Assembly (NCBI RefSeq): GCF_049671445.1
Contig: NZ_JBATUX010000118.1
Location: 248,001 to 312,000, forward strand
Reading direction: 5' to 3'
DNA: 64,000 nucleotides
DNA from: Paenisporosarcina sp049671445
Lineage (GTDB): Bacteria; Bacillota; Bacilli; Bacillales_A; Planococcaceae
Every line of letters starts with the position of its first letter. Position 1 is the first letter of the stretch. A model generated the notes under the pieces. That model saw only the letters and a program-made list of their open reading frames with translations, ran no database searches and was not told the origin of the DNA. Positions 33,769 through 43,014 of the stretch are shown here, piece by piece. Both the position numbers and the translations under genes were made by a program.

Positions 33769-34004
33769 AAATATCACAGGAATTGTCAAAAGGATGAACT
33801 GGGAAGAGATTATCTGTGAAAACCAAATAACTATTGCTTATTAGTTACAAAAAGACTAACTTCTATAGTTTTGCGAGTGAGTTGAAGAAAAGTGTAAGCT
33901 AAGACGAAAACTGCCTAATTATGGTTTAAACGGTTAATTGCTGAAGGAATATTAGCATAAATGAGGAATATCAATAACAAATTTAAAGTAGGATGTGGAT
34001 TTCA

Positions 34005-34172
34005 ATGTTGCTATTTAATATGATGGGCCTTGTAGTAACAATAAATATTATTGGGTTAGGGCTTTATTATTTATTTTTTAAGAAAGCTAAAAATAGAAAT
34101 AGTTCGATACTTGGGTATTCCTATTTGATTGCCGGAGCTATGGGTTTGCTTATAACGATGTCCCAGTGGTGA
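34005..34172 (+). CDS. Small membrane protein, 55 aa
   Basis: Not recognised. A 55-residue reading frame with two hydrophobic segments (GLVVTINIIGLGLYYLFF and YLIAGAMGLLITM) joined by the basic loop KKAKNRNS. AGGATGTGG lies shortly before the ATG. Composition and layout look protein-like, but the size makes chance possible. It follows the ABC operon by 236 bases on the same strand. Confidence 0.4.
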   Translation: MLLFNMMGLVVTINIIGLGLYYLFFKKAKNRNSSILGYSYLIAGAMGLLITMSQW

Positions 34173-34320
34173 TTCTTAGTACCACTTTCATCCACGTGCT
34201 AATTCAACCATTAATAAGAACATCATACAATTCATCCGTGTATTTGAATTGATGATTTCGGCCGTTTCATCAAGTTTCTTTTCACCTAACCTTGCAAGGA
34301 ACATTGAACAGGACTTATGA

Positions 34321-34578
34321 ATGAAAATGATATGGTCGCAAAAACATATTTATAATAGAGAAGTAGAATGTGAGCAGATATATATTTTTTATAATTTTAT
34401 TTTTAATTGTCATCAGCATTACTGGTTGATTAAAAATGGGGCATATGGATTGAAAGAAGCTATTAAAAGAGGAAAGCGTCCACCCGTAGCGGAAAGCGAC
34501 AAAATTTCAGTTTATAGAATGTTCCTGTTATCATCCGGTTTTATGAATTTTGGAATTGACTCAATTGTAAATATATAG
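34321..34578 (+). pseudogene. Possible frameshifted small gene
   Basis: The C-terminal half of this frame (from 34426) reads LIKNGAYGLKEAIKRGKRPP and on to a plausible end. Its N-terminal half is poor, while the other frame at 34370-34428 encodes a clean membrane segment (IFFIILFLIVISITG) that ends in TGA exactly where the good part of this frame begins. A one-base shift would join a membrane anchor to a short basic tail. It may be a recently broken gene or a sequencing error; family unknown. Confidence 0.3.
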
Positions 34579-34599
34579 TTTGAAATAGGGGGACAGTAC

Positions 34600-34938
34600 A
34601 TGGAGAATGATAAATTAGAAGATATTGAGTCTAAATTAACTTTAATAACCTACTGTATAGCAGAACTACACGAGATAATTAACACTGAATACAAATCACG
34701 AGCATACGAACTTTTAATGAATGGTTTTAAATCAAGAGAAATTGAATTAATAGATCAATATTTTTCGGAATGCTTAAGAAACCAAGTAGCACCTTCCTTT
34801 ATCGATTTTAGAGAAACAGTTATCAGGATAACAAACGATCAACCTTTCACTGTTGGATCAGCGGAAAGATTACTATTAGCTTATAAGCACGAAAACCTTT
34901 TTAAAAATGTGGTAAATAACATTCTAAAAACTAAATAG
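34600..34938 (+). CDS. DUF1878-like protein
   Basis: A 112-residue soluble helical protein. The layout, an N-terminal helix (ENDKLEDIESKLTLITYCIA), then YELLMNGFKSREIELIDQYF and PSFIDFRETVIRI, is similar to the DUF1878 family (B. subtilis YhaI), but I place it by pattern memory only. ATAGGGGGA at 34584-34592 serves ATG 34600. Function unknown. It lies near the right edge of the island. Confidence 0.6.
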   Translation: MENDKLEDIESKLTLITYCIAELHEIINTEYKSRAYELLMNGFKSREIELIDQYFSECLRNQVAPSFIDFRETVIRITNDQPFTVGSAERLLLAYKHENLFKNVVNNILKTK

Positions 34939-35047
34939 GAAGCCTTTTCATCTTCGGAGAGGGCACTGAATACAATACATTTTTAGAATTTGACTTTGAC
35001 AGTCTCAGTAATTCAGTGAAATGCTTGTTCCTTAAAGGGCAATCTGA

Positions 35048-35082
35048 CAAAAAAAGGATGGACGAACTTTTCTCGTCCATCC
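35048..35082 (-). terminator. Intrinsic terminator of the lipoprotein gene
   Basis: Perfect 10-base arms GGATGGACGA (35056-35065) and TCGTCCATCC (35073-35082) have an A run on the left, which reads as a T tract on the minus strand. Confidence 0.85.
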
Positions 35083-35130
35083 TACTTTATTTAAGATCGA
35101 ACAACCAACCGATTCTTCCAAAATAACCAA

Positions 35131-35466
35131 TTATTGATTTAAGCGCAATGTTTCAATCATTTCTTTTCCATCGACCATTTTTGTAGAAAACGCGATATTG
35201 TCATTTTCTTTGATTTTATCAAAATCTCCTGTTGCATCTTCAGCAACATCATACGTTTTTACTTCACCTTCGTAATCAATCATGACCTTTTTAGGGTCAT
35301 CTCCTTCAAATCCTTTAAAAACACCTTCCACTTGAGTTGTTAGTTCAATGCCTGCAGCATCTCCATCTTTAACTTCATCATCCACGCTCACTTCGGGTTC
35401 CGCATTGCAAGCAGTTAATGAAAATAGTAAAAATCCAATGGCTGTAAATCGAATCCAGGATTTCAT
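35131..35466 (-). CDS. Putative lipoprotein with OB-like small domain
   Basis: A 111-residue exported protein. The signal peptide MKSWIRFTAIGFLLFSLTAC ends in the lipobox LTAC, so the mature protein should be lipid-anchored at Cys20. The mature part begins with an acidic linker (EVSVDDEVKDGDAAG) and a small beta-rich domain of about 75 residues (VEGVFKGFEGDDPKKVMIDY, and so on). Function unknown. AAAGGAGG at 35475-35481 precedes ATG 35466; the TTG at 35472 is too close. It is divergent from dinG and ends the accessory interval. Confidence 0.8.
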   Translation of the reverse strand: MKSWIRFTAIGFLLFSLTACNAEPEVSVDDEVKDGDAAGIELTTQVEGVFKGFEGDDPKKVMIDYEGEVKTYDVAEDATGDFDKIKENDNIAFSTKMVDGKEMIETLRLNQ

Positions 35467-35511
35467 AAACAAAACCTCCTTTTTTTGTTAGACGTATTTG
35501 TATCCTCTCAG

Positions 35512-35542
35512 TTACACGTAAACAGCTAAATTGTGATACAAT
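35512..35542 (+). promoter_or_regulatory. Promoter candidate for dinG
   Basis: An extended -10, TGATACAAT (35534-35542), with TTACAC 19 bases further upstream. It lies 37 bases before dinG. Confidence 0.35.
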
Positions 35543-35578
35543 TTTTTTGTTAGAAGTCTAAATTGTGAGCTGATAATT

Positions 35579-38362
35579 ATGCAAAGTCTTACTTATGCAA
35601 TCGTAGATATTGAAACAACTGGTCATTCGCCTGCAAAAGGAGATCGAATGATTCAATTTGCAGTTGTCTTCGTTCGTGATTGGAAAATACAATCAACCTA
35701 TTCAACCTTCATACAGCCTGGAAAGAAAATTCCTTTTTTCATTCAGGACTTAACGAATATCTCTGACAAAGATGTCAAAGATGCTCCCGTGTTTGAAGAT
35801 GTTGCTGGTGATATTTATGACATGCTTGAAGACTGTGTATTCGTTGCGCATAATACAAATTTTGATTTGTCATTTGTTCAAGCGGAATTTAAGCGAATCG
35901 GTTTTCCTTTGTGGAAGGGCAAGAAAATGGACACGGTCGAATTGTCCCGTTTGCTATTTCCAACTTCCTTTAGCTATAAATTACAAGATATTACACAAGA
36001 ACGCGGCATCAATCTGACAAACGCACATCGTGCAGATGATGATGCATATGCAACTGCGGAATTATTTATTGATTGTATGAAAGAAATAGAAAAACTTCCT
36101 ATTCAAACATTACAACATATTCATAAACGATCGTTCCAATTGAAGCATGATGTTTCTTCATTATTCTTTGAAGCACTTCAAAAGAAACGAGTCATGTCAA
36201 ATCAAAATGATTTGGATATTTATAAAGGTATTGCCCTGCGAAAAAAACAACTTCAAATGGATTCTGTAGAGTCATTCACATATTATCCTGAAACTAAAAA
36301 TCAAAAACGATTGATGTTTTCTGAAGGCTTACAAGACTTTAAAGAACGAGATGGCCAATTTCAAATGATGGATGCCATATGGCAATCCTTTCAAACGAAA
36401 AATGAATTAGCGATTGAAGCCTCAACTGGTATCGGGAAAACACTTAGTTATTTAATTCCTAGTTATTTTCATGCAAAACATCAAGGAAAAAAAGTCTTAA
36501 TTAGTACATATACATCACATTTAATGGAGCAATTGTATGAAGTGGAAGTGCCAAAATTAGAAGCTATCGCCAAAGGCAAAGTTAATGTGGCTATCATAAA
36601 AGGGGCTAGACATTATCTGGATTTACATCGTTTTGAAGAATTGCTACGTGCAGAAGATGAATCTTATGACGACACATTTGCTATTTGTCAAATACTTGTA
36701 TGGCTTGCAAGAACACAAACTGGTGATGTCGGTGAATTAAATGTTTCAAGTGGTGGTCAATTTTTCTTAGACAAAGTTAGAAAGAATGCATTCTCTATAA
36801 AATCATCTGAAATAAACGTCCATGATTTTCATTCGTTTGCATTAGCGCAAAGTCAACAAGCCGATTTATTAATTACCAATCATGCGATGTTGTTTACTGA
36901 TAAACATCGACTCGAACCTCTGCTGACAAATGAAATAACTTCATTCGTCATTGATGAAGCCCATCAATTTGTGCAAGCGGCCAATGCTCGAGATGAGCGT
37001 ATTTTTTCATATACTCAGTGGAAGTATGTATTTGGGCAACTTGGTACACGTGATCAAGAACAATTAACGTCTTCTTTTGCACAAGTCTTAGAACGTCAAG
37101 GTGTTGAAGTTACTAACACATTTGAAGAACTAGATCGTGTTTACACACAATGTAGTGACAAGTTTGACGAGGCAGTTCTATCGCTTGTACAAAATGTTAA
37201 TCGTAAAAAGACAGCGAAATCACATTCGAAACAAACCATATTACTAGAAGAATTAGAGCTAAATTATGATGTACTTAATGAAGTTTATCATTATTTACAA
37301 AGATGGCTAACAATAGCAGAGAACTTACTAGAGCGTATTTCAACAAGTCAATTAGAATCTAGCCACTCCGAGAAATTAATCGTAGCAGAGTGGCAATACT
37401 GGCTGAATGAAATGAAAATAAAAACAGGGGAATGGGTAGATATATTTCTTTCCTCCACCTCGGAGCATTCTGTATGGATTGAGCTAGATCGAAGAAGTGT
37501 TCCTGGTAGTCTCCATGTGTATAAAAAACCAATTGATTCGACATGGGCAGTGAAAGAAATATTTGATGAGTGGCGGGGGAAAGCAGGTATTATTTGGACG
37601 TCCGGTACTTTGTCTGTTCCAGGGAATAGCCGATTTATTGTGAATCAATTAGGACTTCCAGAAAATGTTCAAATTAAAACGTATTCTGCTGCAAGAGATT
37701 TTTACCAAGGCGCCAATTTATTCATTGTAGATGACATGCCAGATATTCAGCATGTATCACAGTCAGACTTTATTGAAGCTGTTGCTGATGCAGTCATTCA
37801 AACTGTACTGGTAACAGAGGGACGATGTTTTGTGTTATTTACGTCACAAGATATGTTAAGAAAAACAGTAGATTTAATTCAGGATACAAATTTGCTTGAA
37901 GACTATATGTTATTTGCGCAAGGGATGACATCTGGAAGTCGAATGAAACTATTAAAATCATTCCAACGCTTCCGTAAATCCGTATTATTTGGAACAAATA
38001 GTTTCTGGGAAGGTGTCGATGTGCCGGGAGATGCCCTATCTGCCGTTATCATGGTGCGCTTGCCATTTTCGTCACCGGAAGAACCTGTCTTTAAGACACA
38101 GGCTGAGCGATTAACGAAACAAGGTATCAATTCGTTTACATCATTTGCCTTACCTGAAGCCATTCTTCGATTCCGTCAAGGTTTTGGACGCTTAATTCGT
38201 TCGTCTACGGATAGAGGAGTATTTATTGTACTCGATCGACGAATCGAATCTAAGTCATACGGCAAAGAGTTTATTCGTGCTTTACCTGATATCCCGATGA
38301 AGAAAGTCTCTTTAGAAGATATGGTCTTAGACCTAGAACATTGGTATAATGAGAAAGTATGA
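35579..38362 (+). CDS. dinG: DinG-family helicase with N-terminal 3'-5' exonuclease domain
   Basis: A 927-residue two-domain protein. The first 170 residues are a DEDDh exonuclease like the DNA polymerase III epsilon subunit (DIETTG at 9-14, then HNTNFDLSF near 93 and HRADDDAYAT). The rest is an XPD/DinG superfamily 2 helicase: Walker A ASTGIGKTLSY about 280-290, DEAH near 458, and motif VI QGFGRLIRS near 866. The four iron-sulfur cysteines of E. coli DinG are not present between Walker A and DEAH, as is usual for Gram-positive DinG, whose known activity is as an exonuclease. Start ATG 35579; the ribosome site is weak. Followed 22 bases later by ypmA. Confidence 0.93.
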   Translation: MQSLTYAIVDIETTGHSPAKGDRMIQFAVVFVRDWKIQSTYSTFIQPGKKIPFFIQDLTNISDKDVKDAPVFEDVAGDIYDMLEDCVFVAHNTNFDLSFVQAEFKRIGFPLWKGKKMDTVELSRLLFPTSFSYKLQDITQERGINLTNAHRADDDAYATAELFIDCMKEIEKLPIQTLQHIHKRSFQLKHDVSSLFFEALQKKRVMSNQNDLDIYKGIALRKKQLQMDSVESFTYYPETKNQKRLMFSEGLQDFKERDGQFQMMDAIWQSFQTKNELAIEASTGIGKTLSYLIPSYFHAKHQGKKVLISTYTSHLMEQLYEVEVPKLEAIAKGKVNVAIIKGARHYLDLHRFEELLRAEDESYDDTFAICQILVWLARTQTGDVGELNVSSGGQFFLDKVRKNAFSIKSSEINVHDFHSFALAQSQQADLLITNHAMLFTDKHRLEPLLTNEITSFVIDEAHQFVQAANARDERIFSYTQWKYVFGQLGTRDQEQLTSSFAQVLERQGVEVTNTFEELDRVYTQCSDKFDEAVLSLVQNVNRKKTAKSHSKQTILLEELELNYDVLNEVYHYLQRWLTIAENLLERISTSQLESSHSEKLIVAEWQYWLNEMKIKTGEWVDIFLSSTSEHSVWIELDRRSVPGSLHVYKKPIDSTWAVKEIFDEWRGKAGIIWTSGTLSVPGNSRFIVNQLGLPENVQIKTYSAARDFYQGANLFIVDDMPDIQHVSQSDFIEAVADAVIQTVLVTEGRCFVLFTSQDMLRKTVDLIQDTNLLEDYMLFAQGMTSGSRMKLLKSFQRFRKSVLFGTNSFWEGVDVPGDALSAVIMVRLPFSSPEEPVFKTQAERLTKQGINSFTSFALPEAILRFRQGFGRLIRSSTDRGVFIVLDRRIESKSYGKEFIRALPDIPMKKVSLEDMVLDLEHWYNEKV

Positions 38363-38384
38363 GTAAAGAGAGTAGGGGTTTAGA

Positions 38385-38555
38385 ATGGAAAGCAAAATTG
38401 AAATAATTTCAACGGTTACGGTTGACTATCAATCAGACTTGTATAAAATTGTGGACGCCTTGAATCGTAATTTAAAACATAGAGATTTAATGTTCGGACT
38501 TGCACTAGAGAAAGACAATCAAGAGAAAGCCGTTTTCACAATTTATAAAACGTAA
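38385..38555 (+). CDS. ypmA: DUF4264 protein YpmA
   Basis: A 56-residue protein beginning MESKIEIISTVTVDYQSDLY and ending AVFTIYKT, closely similar to B. subtilis YpmA (DUF4264), a small cytosolic protein of unknown function. GTAGGGG lies 8-14 bases before ATG 38385. It sits between dinG and ypmB as in B. subtilis, and ypmB begins nine bases after its stop. Confidence 0.88.
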   Translation: MESKIEIISTVTVDYQSDLYKIVDALNRNLKHRDLMFGLALEKDNQEKAVFTIYKT

Positions 38556-38564
38556 GGTGCATAT

Positions 38565-39047
38565 ATGAAACGATGGATTATTTTTATAAGTGTTTTTATT
38601 CTTTCACTGAGCCTAGTAATCAGCTTATTCGTAATTTGGAAAGCAGGTCAGCCATTTTCAGATGAAAAGGATAAAGCTGAACAACTTGTATTAAGTGAAA
38701 AGAAATTAACAGATGTAACAGACTCAGAAATTTACAGTGGAACAAATACATATGTTACCGTCAGTGGTAATGATGTAGAAGGAAATGGGAAAGCTGTTTT
38801 TATCCCTATTACCGGTAAGGACGTTGCCATTGAAGAAGTAATACTTAAAGATGGAATTTCACAAAAACAGGCAATTGAAGCCGTGCAAAATGAGTTTGAA
38901 GTAAAAGAAGTGTTACACACTAAACTTGGTTGGGAACAAGACAATGCAGTTTGGGAAATCACTTTTTTGAATGAAAATGATAAATTAAATTACGTTTACT
39001 TATCATTTGAAACCGGAAAATGGTGGAAACGTATTTTGAATATGTAA
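38565..39047 (+). CDS. ypmB: Membrane-anchored PepSY-domain protein YpmB
   Basis: A 160-residue protein with an N-terminal signal anchor (residues 4-27) and an extracellular part of two PepSY-like units; the second is seen as ISQKQAIEAVQNEFEVKEVL. LSFETGKWWKRILN closes the protein. PepSY proteins are thought to modulate proteases or wall enzymes, but YpmB has no proven role. It follows ypmA and precedes aspB by 16 bases, so it is probably in the dinG-ypmA-ypmB-aspB-asnS transcription unit. Confidence 0.9.
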   Translation: MKRWIIFISVFILSLSLVISLFVIWKAGQPFSDEKDKAEQLVLSEKKLTDVTDSEIYSGTNTYVTVSGNDVEGNGKAVFIPITGKDVAIEEVILKDGISQKQAIEAVQNEFEVKEVLHTKLGWEQDNAVWEITFLNENDKLNYVYLSFETGKWWKRILNM

Positions 39048-39063
39048 AAGGGGACGACTGTTT

Positions 39064-40266
39064 ATGAAACCACAATTAGCAAATCGCGTTCACACATTAT
39101 CACCTTCAACAACATTGGCCATTACTGCCAAAGCAAAAGAATTAAAACAACAAGGCATTGATGTAATTGGTCTAGGAGCAGGCGAACCCGATTACAATAC
39201 TCCTCAAAACATATTAGATGCCGCTCTTAAGTCTATGAATGAAGGTCATACAAAATATACGCCTGCTGGTGGATTACCTGCATTAAAAAAAGCGATTATT
39301 GACAAGTTAAAGCGTGATCAAGAATTAAAATATGAACCATCTGAAATTTTAGTAGGAATTGGCGCAAAACATGTATTATATACATTGTTCCAAGTATTAT
39401 TGAATGAACAAGATGAAGTGATTATTCCGATTCCATATTGGGTGAGTTATCCTGAACAAGTTAAATTAGCTGGTGGTGTTCCAGTCTATATTGAAGGAAC
39501 AGCAGAACAACAATACAAAGTTTCACCACAACAGATTCAAGAAGTAATAACAGATAAAACACGAGCTATTATCTTAAATTCACCAAGTAATCCTTCTGGT
39601 ATGCTATACACTGAAGAAGAATTAAAAGACATCGCGGCTATCTGCAAAGAAGCAAATATATGGATTATCTCAGATGAGATTTATGAAAAGTTGATATATG
39701 GTGATGCGAAACACGTATCAATTGCTCAAATTTCTGATGATGCAAAAGAACGTACTCTAGTCATTAATGGCGTTTCAAAATCTCATTCAATGACTGGCTG
39801 GCGCATTGGCTATGCTGCTGGGAACAAAGAAGTAATTACTGCTATGACGGATTTAGCTAGCCACTCTACTTCAAATCCAGTGACCACTTCCCAATATGCT
39901 GCAATCGAAGCGTATAATGGTCCTCAAGATGCGGTAGAGGAGATGCGAGCAGCATTTGAATCACGTTTAGAAATTATTTATCCAAAAGTAGTTGCCATTC
40001 CTGGTTTCAAAGTATTAAAACCACAAGGTGCATTTTATTTGCTACCTGATGTATCAGAAGCAGCCCGTAAGACAGGATATGAAAATGTAGACGCATTTGT
40101 AAATGCATTACTTACAGAAGCAAATGTAGCAGTAATTCCTGGTTCAGGATTTGGTGCTCCATCAACGATTCGATTATCGTATGCAACATCGCTTGATTTA
40201 CTTGAAGCGGCTGTATCTCGTATAGACTCATTCGTAAAATCAAAATGGCAAGAAGATTTGCTGTAA
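39064..40266 (+). CDS. aspB: Aspartate aminotransferase
   Basis: A 400-residue class I PLP aminotransferase of the Bacillus AspB (Ib) subgroup, interconverting aspartate plus 2-oxoglutarate with oxaloacetate plus glutamate. The PLP lysine is in NGVSKSHSMTGWRIGY; GLGAGEPDYNTP near residue 37 and LNSPSNPSGMLYT near 175 are family motifs. It starts at ATG 39064 with AAGGGGA upstream. Aspartate made here feeds AsnS next door indirectly, PanD and DapB pathways. Confidence 0.95.
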   Translation: MKPQLANRVHTLSPSTTLAITAKAKELKQQGIDVIGLGAGEPDYNTPQNILDAALKSMNEGHTKYTPAGGLPALKKAIIDKLKRDQELKYEPSEILVGIGAKHVLYTLFQVLLNEQDEVIIPIPYWVSYPEQVKLAGGVPVYIEGTAEQQYKVSPQQIQEVITDKTRAIILNSPSNPSGMLYTEEELKDIAAICKEANIWIISDEIYEKLIYGDAKHVSIAQISDDAKERTLVINGVSKSHSMTGWRIGYAAGNKEVITAMTDLASHSTSNPVTTSQYAAIEAYNGPQDAVEEMRAAFESRLEIIYPKVVAIPGFKVLKPQGAFYLLPDVSEAARKTGYENVDAFVNALLTEANVAVIPGSGFGAPSTIRLSYATSLDLLEAAVSRIDSFVKSKWQEDLL

Positions 40267-40281
40267 TCTCTGGAGGAACCT

Positions 40282-41577
40282 ATGAAAAAAATTATGATTC
40301 AAGAAATGCCTAAACATTTAGGTGAAACAGTAAAATTAGGCGCTTGGTTAGCTAACAAGCGCTCTAGCGGGAAAATTGCGTTCTTACAATTACGCGATGG
40401 AACAGGATTTGTTCAAGGAGTAGTTGTTAAAGCTGATGTACCTGAAGAATTATTTGCAAAAGCAAAATCAATGACTCAAGAAACTTCGATGTATATCATT
40501 GGTGAAGTAACGAAAGATGAACGTTCTTCGTTCGGTTTCGAACTTCAAGTGAAAGAAATTGAAGTCATTCACGAAGCTGTGGACTTCCCGATTACACCTA
40601 AAGAACATGGAACAGAATTCTTAATGGACAACCGTCATTTATGGTTACGTTCACGCAAACAACATGCAATCATGAAAATTCGTAACGAAGTAATTCGTGC
40701 AACTTATGAATTCTTCAATGACAATGGTTTTGCCAAAGTAGATCCACCAATATTGACAGGTTCTGCTCCTGAAGGAACATCAGAATTATTCCAAACAAAA
40801 TATTTTGATGAAGATGCTTATCTTTCTCAGTCTGGACAACTATACATGGAAGCGGCTGCTATGGCACTTGGAAAAGTGTTTTCATTTGGTCCAACATTCC
40901 GTGCAGAAAAATCTAAAACACGTCGTCACTTAATTGAATTCTGGATGATTGAACCCGAGATGGCTTTTGTAGAGTTTGAAGAAAACTTAGAAGTTCAAGA
41001 ACAATTCGTTTCTTATGTTGTTCAATCGGTATTAAAAAATTGTAAATTAGAGTTAGAGCGTTTAGATCGTGATGTAACGAAACTTGAGCATATTCAAGCA
41101 CCGTTCCCACGTATTTCTTATGATGATGCCATTGTGTTTTTAAATGAAAAAGGATTTGATGACATTAAGTGGGGAGATGACTTCGGTTCTCCGCATGAGA
41201 CTGCTATCGCTGAACATTATGAGAAACCTGTTTTCATCACACACTATCCAATTGGTATCAAACCGTTCTACATGCAACCACACCCAGAACGTGATGATGT
41301 TGTATTGTGTGCAGACTTAATCGCACCAGAAGGATACGGAGAAATTATTGGTGGATCAGAACGTGTGCATGATTATGATTTATTAAAACAACGTTTAGAT
41401 GAACATGGTCTTGATGATAAAGCATACGCTTGGTATTTAGAACTACGCAAACAAGGTTCAGTACCACATTCAGGATTTGGTTTAGGCTTAGAACGAACTG
41501 TAGCATGGATTAGTGGTGCGGAACACGTTCGAGAAGCTATTCCCTTCCCGCGTCTGTTAAACCGTTTATATCCATAA
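40282..41577 (+). CDS. asnS: Asparaginyl-tRNA synthetase
   Basis: A 431-residue class IIb aminoacyl-tRNA synthetase. An N-terminal OB-fold anticodon domain (residues about 15-105) precedes the catalytic core with motif 2 FRAEKSKTRRHLIEFWMIEP and motif 3 GFGLGLERTVAW near residue 395. GGAGG lies 7 bases before ATG 40282. No T-box leader is seen in the 15 bases between aspB and this gene, so it is read from an upstream promoter. Confidence 0.97.
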   Translation: MKKIMIQEMPKHLGETVKLGAWLANKRSSGKIAFLQLRDGTGFVQGVVVKADVPEELFAKAKSMTQETSMYIIGEVTKDERSSFGFELQVKEIEVIHEAVDFPITPKEHGTEFLMDNRHLWLRSRKQHAIMKIRNEVIRATYEFFNDNGFAKVDPPILTGSAPEGTSELFQTKYFDEDAYLSQSGQLYMEAAAMALGKVFSFGPTFRAEKSKTRRHLIEFWMIEPEMAFVEFEENLEVQEQFVSYVVQSVLKNCKLELERLDRDVTKLEHIQAPFPRISYDDAIVFLNEKGFDDIKWGDDFGSPHETAIAEHYEKPVFITHYPIGIKPFYMQPHPERDDVVLCADLIAPEGYGEIIGGSERVHDYDLLKQRLDEHGLDDKAYAWYLELRKQGSVPHSGFGLGLERTVAWISGAEHVREAIPFPRLLNRLYP

Positions 41578-41622
41578 GTATAAGTAGCAATAAATTTTAT
41601 CAATACAAAGGAGAGTTCAGGT

Positions 41623-42333
41623 ATGCATCAGCAAAATCCGGATCGGCTCCGTATGTGGACAGAGCAGGGGAATGTAACCATTTCCCAGCTCTTTTTTCAA
41701 CATTATAAAAAGTGTGATATTCAAGATGACGAAGCTTTACTCATTCTCCATATGTTAGCTTTTAGTGACAAAGGAAATCATTTTCCGACACCGGATGATT
41801 TAGTGGAGCGTTCACATTTTACACACGAACAAGTTAGCCGACATATGCAAAGATTATTTCAAAAAGGGTACTTATCAATTCAACAAAGATACGATGAAAA
41901 AGATGTGTTATTTGAAGCTTTTTCATTCCACTCATTATGGAATCGTATTTTAGATCTTATGCTAACAGAAAAAACATCTGAAAAAGAAATGACTCAAAAA
42001 GAAGAAGAAGGCGATATTTTTCGGCTCTTTGAGCAAGAATTCGGACGCCTACTTTCGCCAATGGAAAGTGAAACCATTGGCATGTGGATCGATCAAGACA
42101 ACCAATCACCTGAGCTCATTCGTGCTGCATTAAAAGAAGCGGTACTCGCTCAAAAAATGAGTTTGCGCTATATCGACCGAATATTGTTTGAATGGAAAAA
42201 GAAAAATGTTAAAACAATGAAGGATGTCGAGAAACAGGCGAGTCAATTCCGAACAGTTCCAGAAAGAACATCGACACCAACTCAGAAAACCAATAAAGTG
42301 CCATTTTACAATTGGTTAGAAGAGCGAGAGTAG
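41623..42333 (+). CDS. dnaD: Replication initiation/primosome protein DnaD
   Basis: A 236-residue protein with an N-terminal winged-helix oligomerisation domain (about 10-95) and a C-terminal DnaB_2 domain (about 130-205) containing the characteristic YxxxIL-like segment RYIDRILFEWKKK. DnaD remodels DNA at oriC and helps load the replicative helicase with DnaB and DnaI. It begins with AAAGGAGAG before ATG 41623 and is followed by nth 12 bases after its stop, as in B. subtilis. Confidence 0.95.
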   Translation: MHQQNPDRLRMWTEQGNVTISQLFFQHYKKCDIQDDEALLILHMLAFSDKGNHFPTPDDLVERSHFTHEQVSRHMQRLFQKGYLSIQQRYDEKDVLFEAFSFHSLWNRILDLMLTEKTSEKEMTQKEEEGDIFRLFEQEFGRLLSPMESETIGMWIDQDNQSPELIRAALKEAVLAQKMSLRYIDRILFEWKKKNVKTMKDVEKQASQFRTVPERTSTPTQKTNKVPFYNWLEERE

Positions 42334-42345
42334 GGAAGTGAGTAT

Positions 42346-43014
42346 ATGTTAACAAAAGGGCAATGGGAGTATTGTTTATCAGAAATGGATAGGATGTTTC
42401 CTGATGCTCATTGTGAACTCGTTCACAGCAACCCATTTGAGCTGACGATCGCAACATTACTTTCCGCACAATGTACCGATGTACTTGTTAATAAAGTCAC
42501 GCCAGGATTGTTTGCTAAATATCAAACGCCTCAAGATTATTTGAACGTATCAATTGAGGAACTTCAAAATGATATAAGATCAATCGGATTATTTCGCAAC
42601 AAGGCAAAAAATATTCAAGCATTAAGTCGTATGGTTATCGAACAATTTAACGGAGAAATACCCGCAAATCGAGATTTGCTGACAACACTTCCTGGAGTAG
42701 GTAGGAAGACAGCTAATGTTGTGGTATCTGTTGCATTTGATATCCCAGCGTTAGCAGTTGACACTCATGTAGAACGTGTGTCAAAACGCCTAGGGCTTTG
42801 CCGTTGGAAAGATTCCGTTTTACAAGTAGAAGAGACGATTATGAAAAAGACACCTATGGACAAGTGGTCAAGGACCCATCATCAATTGATTTTCTTTGGT
42901 CGTTATCACTGCAAAGCACAAAACCCACAGTGTCCAGTTTGTCCTCTTTTACCCTTATGTCGAGAGGGTAAAAAACGTGTCAACAAAGGGTTGGTTCAAA
43001 TTGATCCGATTTAA
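42346..43014 (+). CDS. nth: Endonuclease III
   Basis: A 222-residue bifunctional DNA glycosylase/AP lyase removing oxidised pyrimidines. The helix-hairpin-helix with catalytic lysine is LPGVGRKTANVVV near residue 115, the catalytic aspartate is in AVDTHVERVSKRLG, and the 4Fe-4S cluster ligands are spaced C-x6-C-x2-C-x5-C in CKAQNPQCPVCPLLPLC. The 3' end overlaps the ypoC start by 38 bases. Confidence 0.97.
   Translation: MLTKGQWEYCLSEMDRMFPDAHCELVHSNPFELTIATLLSAQCTDVLVNKVTPGLFAKYQTPQDYLNVSIEELQNDIRSIGLFRNKAKNIQALSRMVIEQFNGEIPANRDLLTTLPGVGRKTANVVVSVAFDIPALAVDTHVERVSKRLGLCRWKDSVLQVEETIMKKTPMDKWSRTHHQLIFFGRYHCKAQNPQCPVCPLLPLCREGKKRVNKGLVQIDPI

Noticed and set aside
27137..35500. A complete phage-defence or toxin-antitoxin system in the island
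   Set aside because: No nuclease, NTPase-effector, retron or toxin motif was seen; the small membrane proteins alone do not support such a call.
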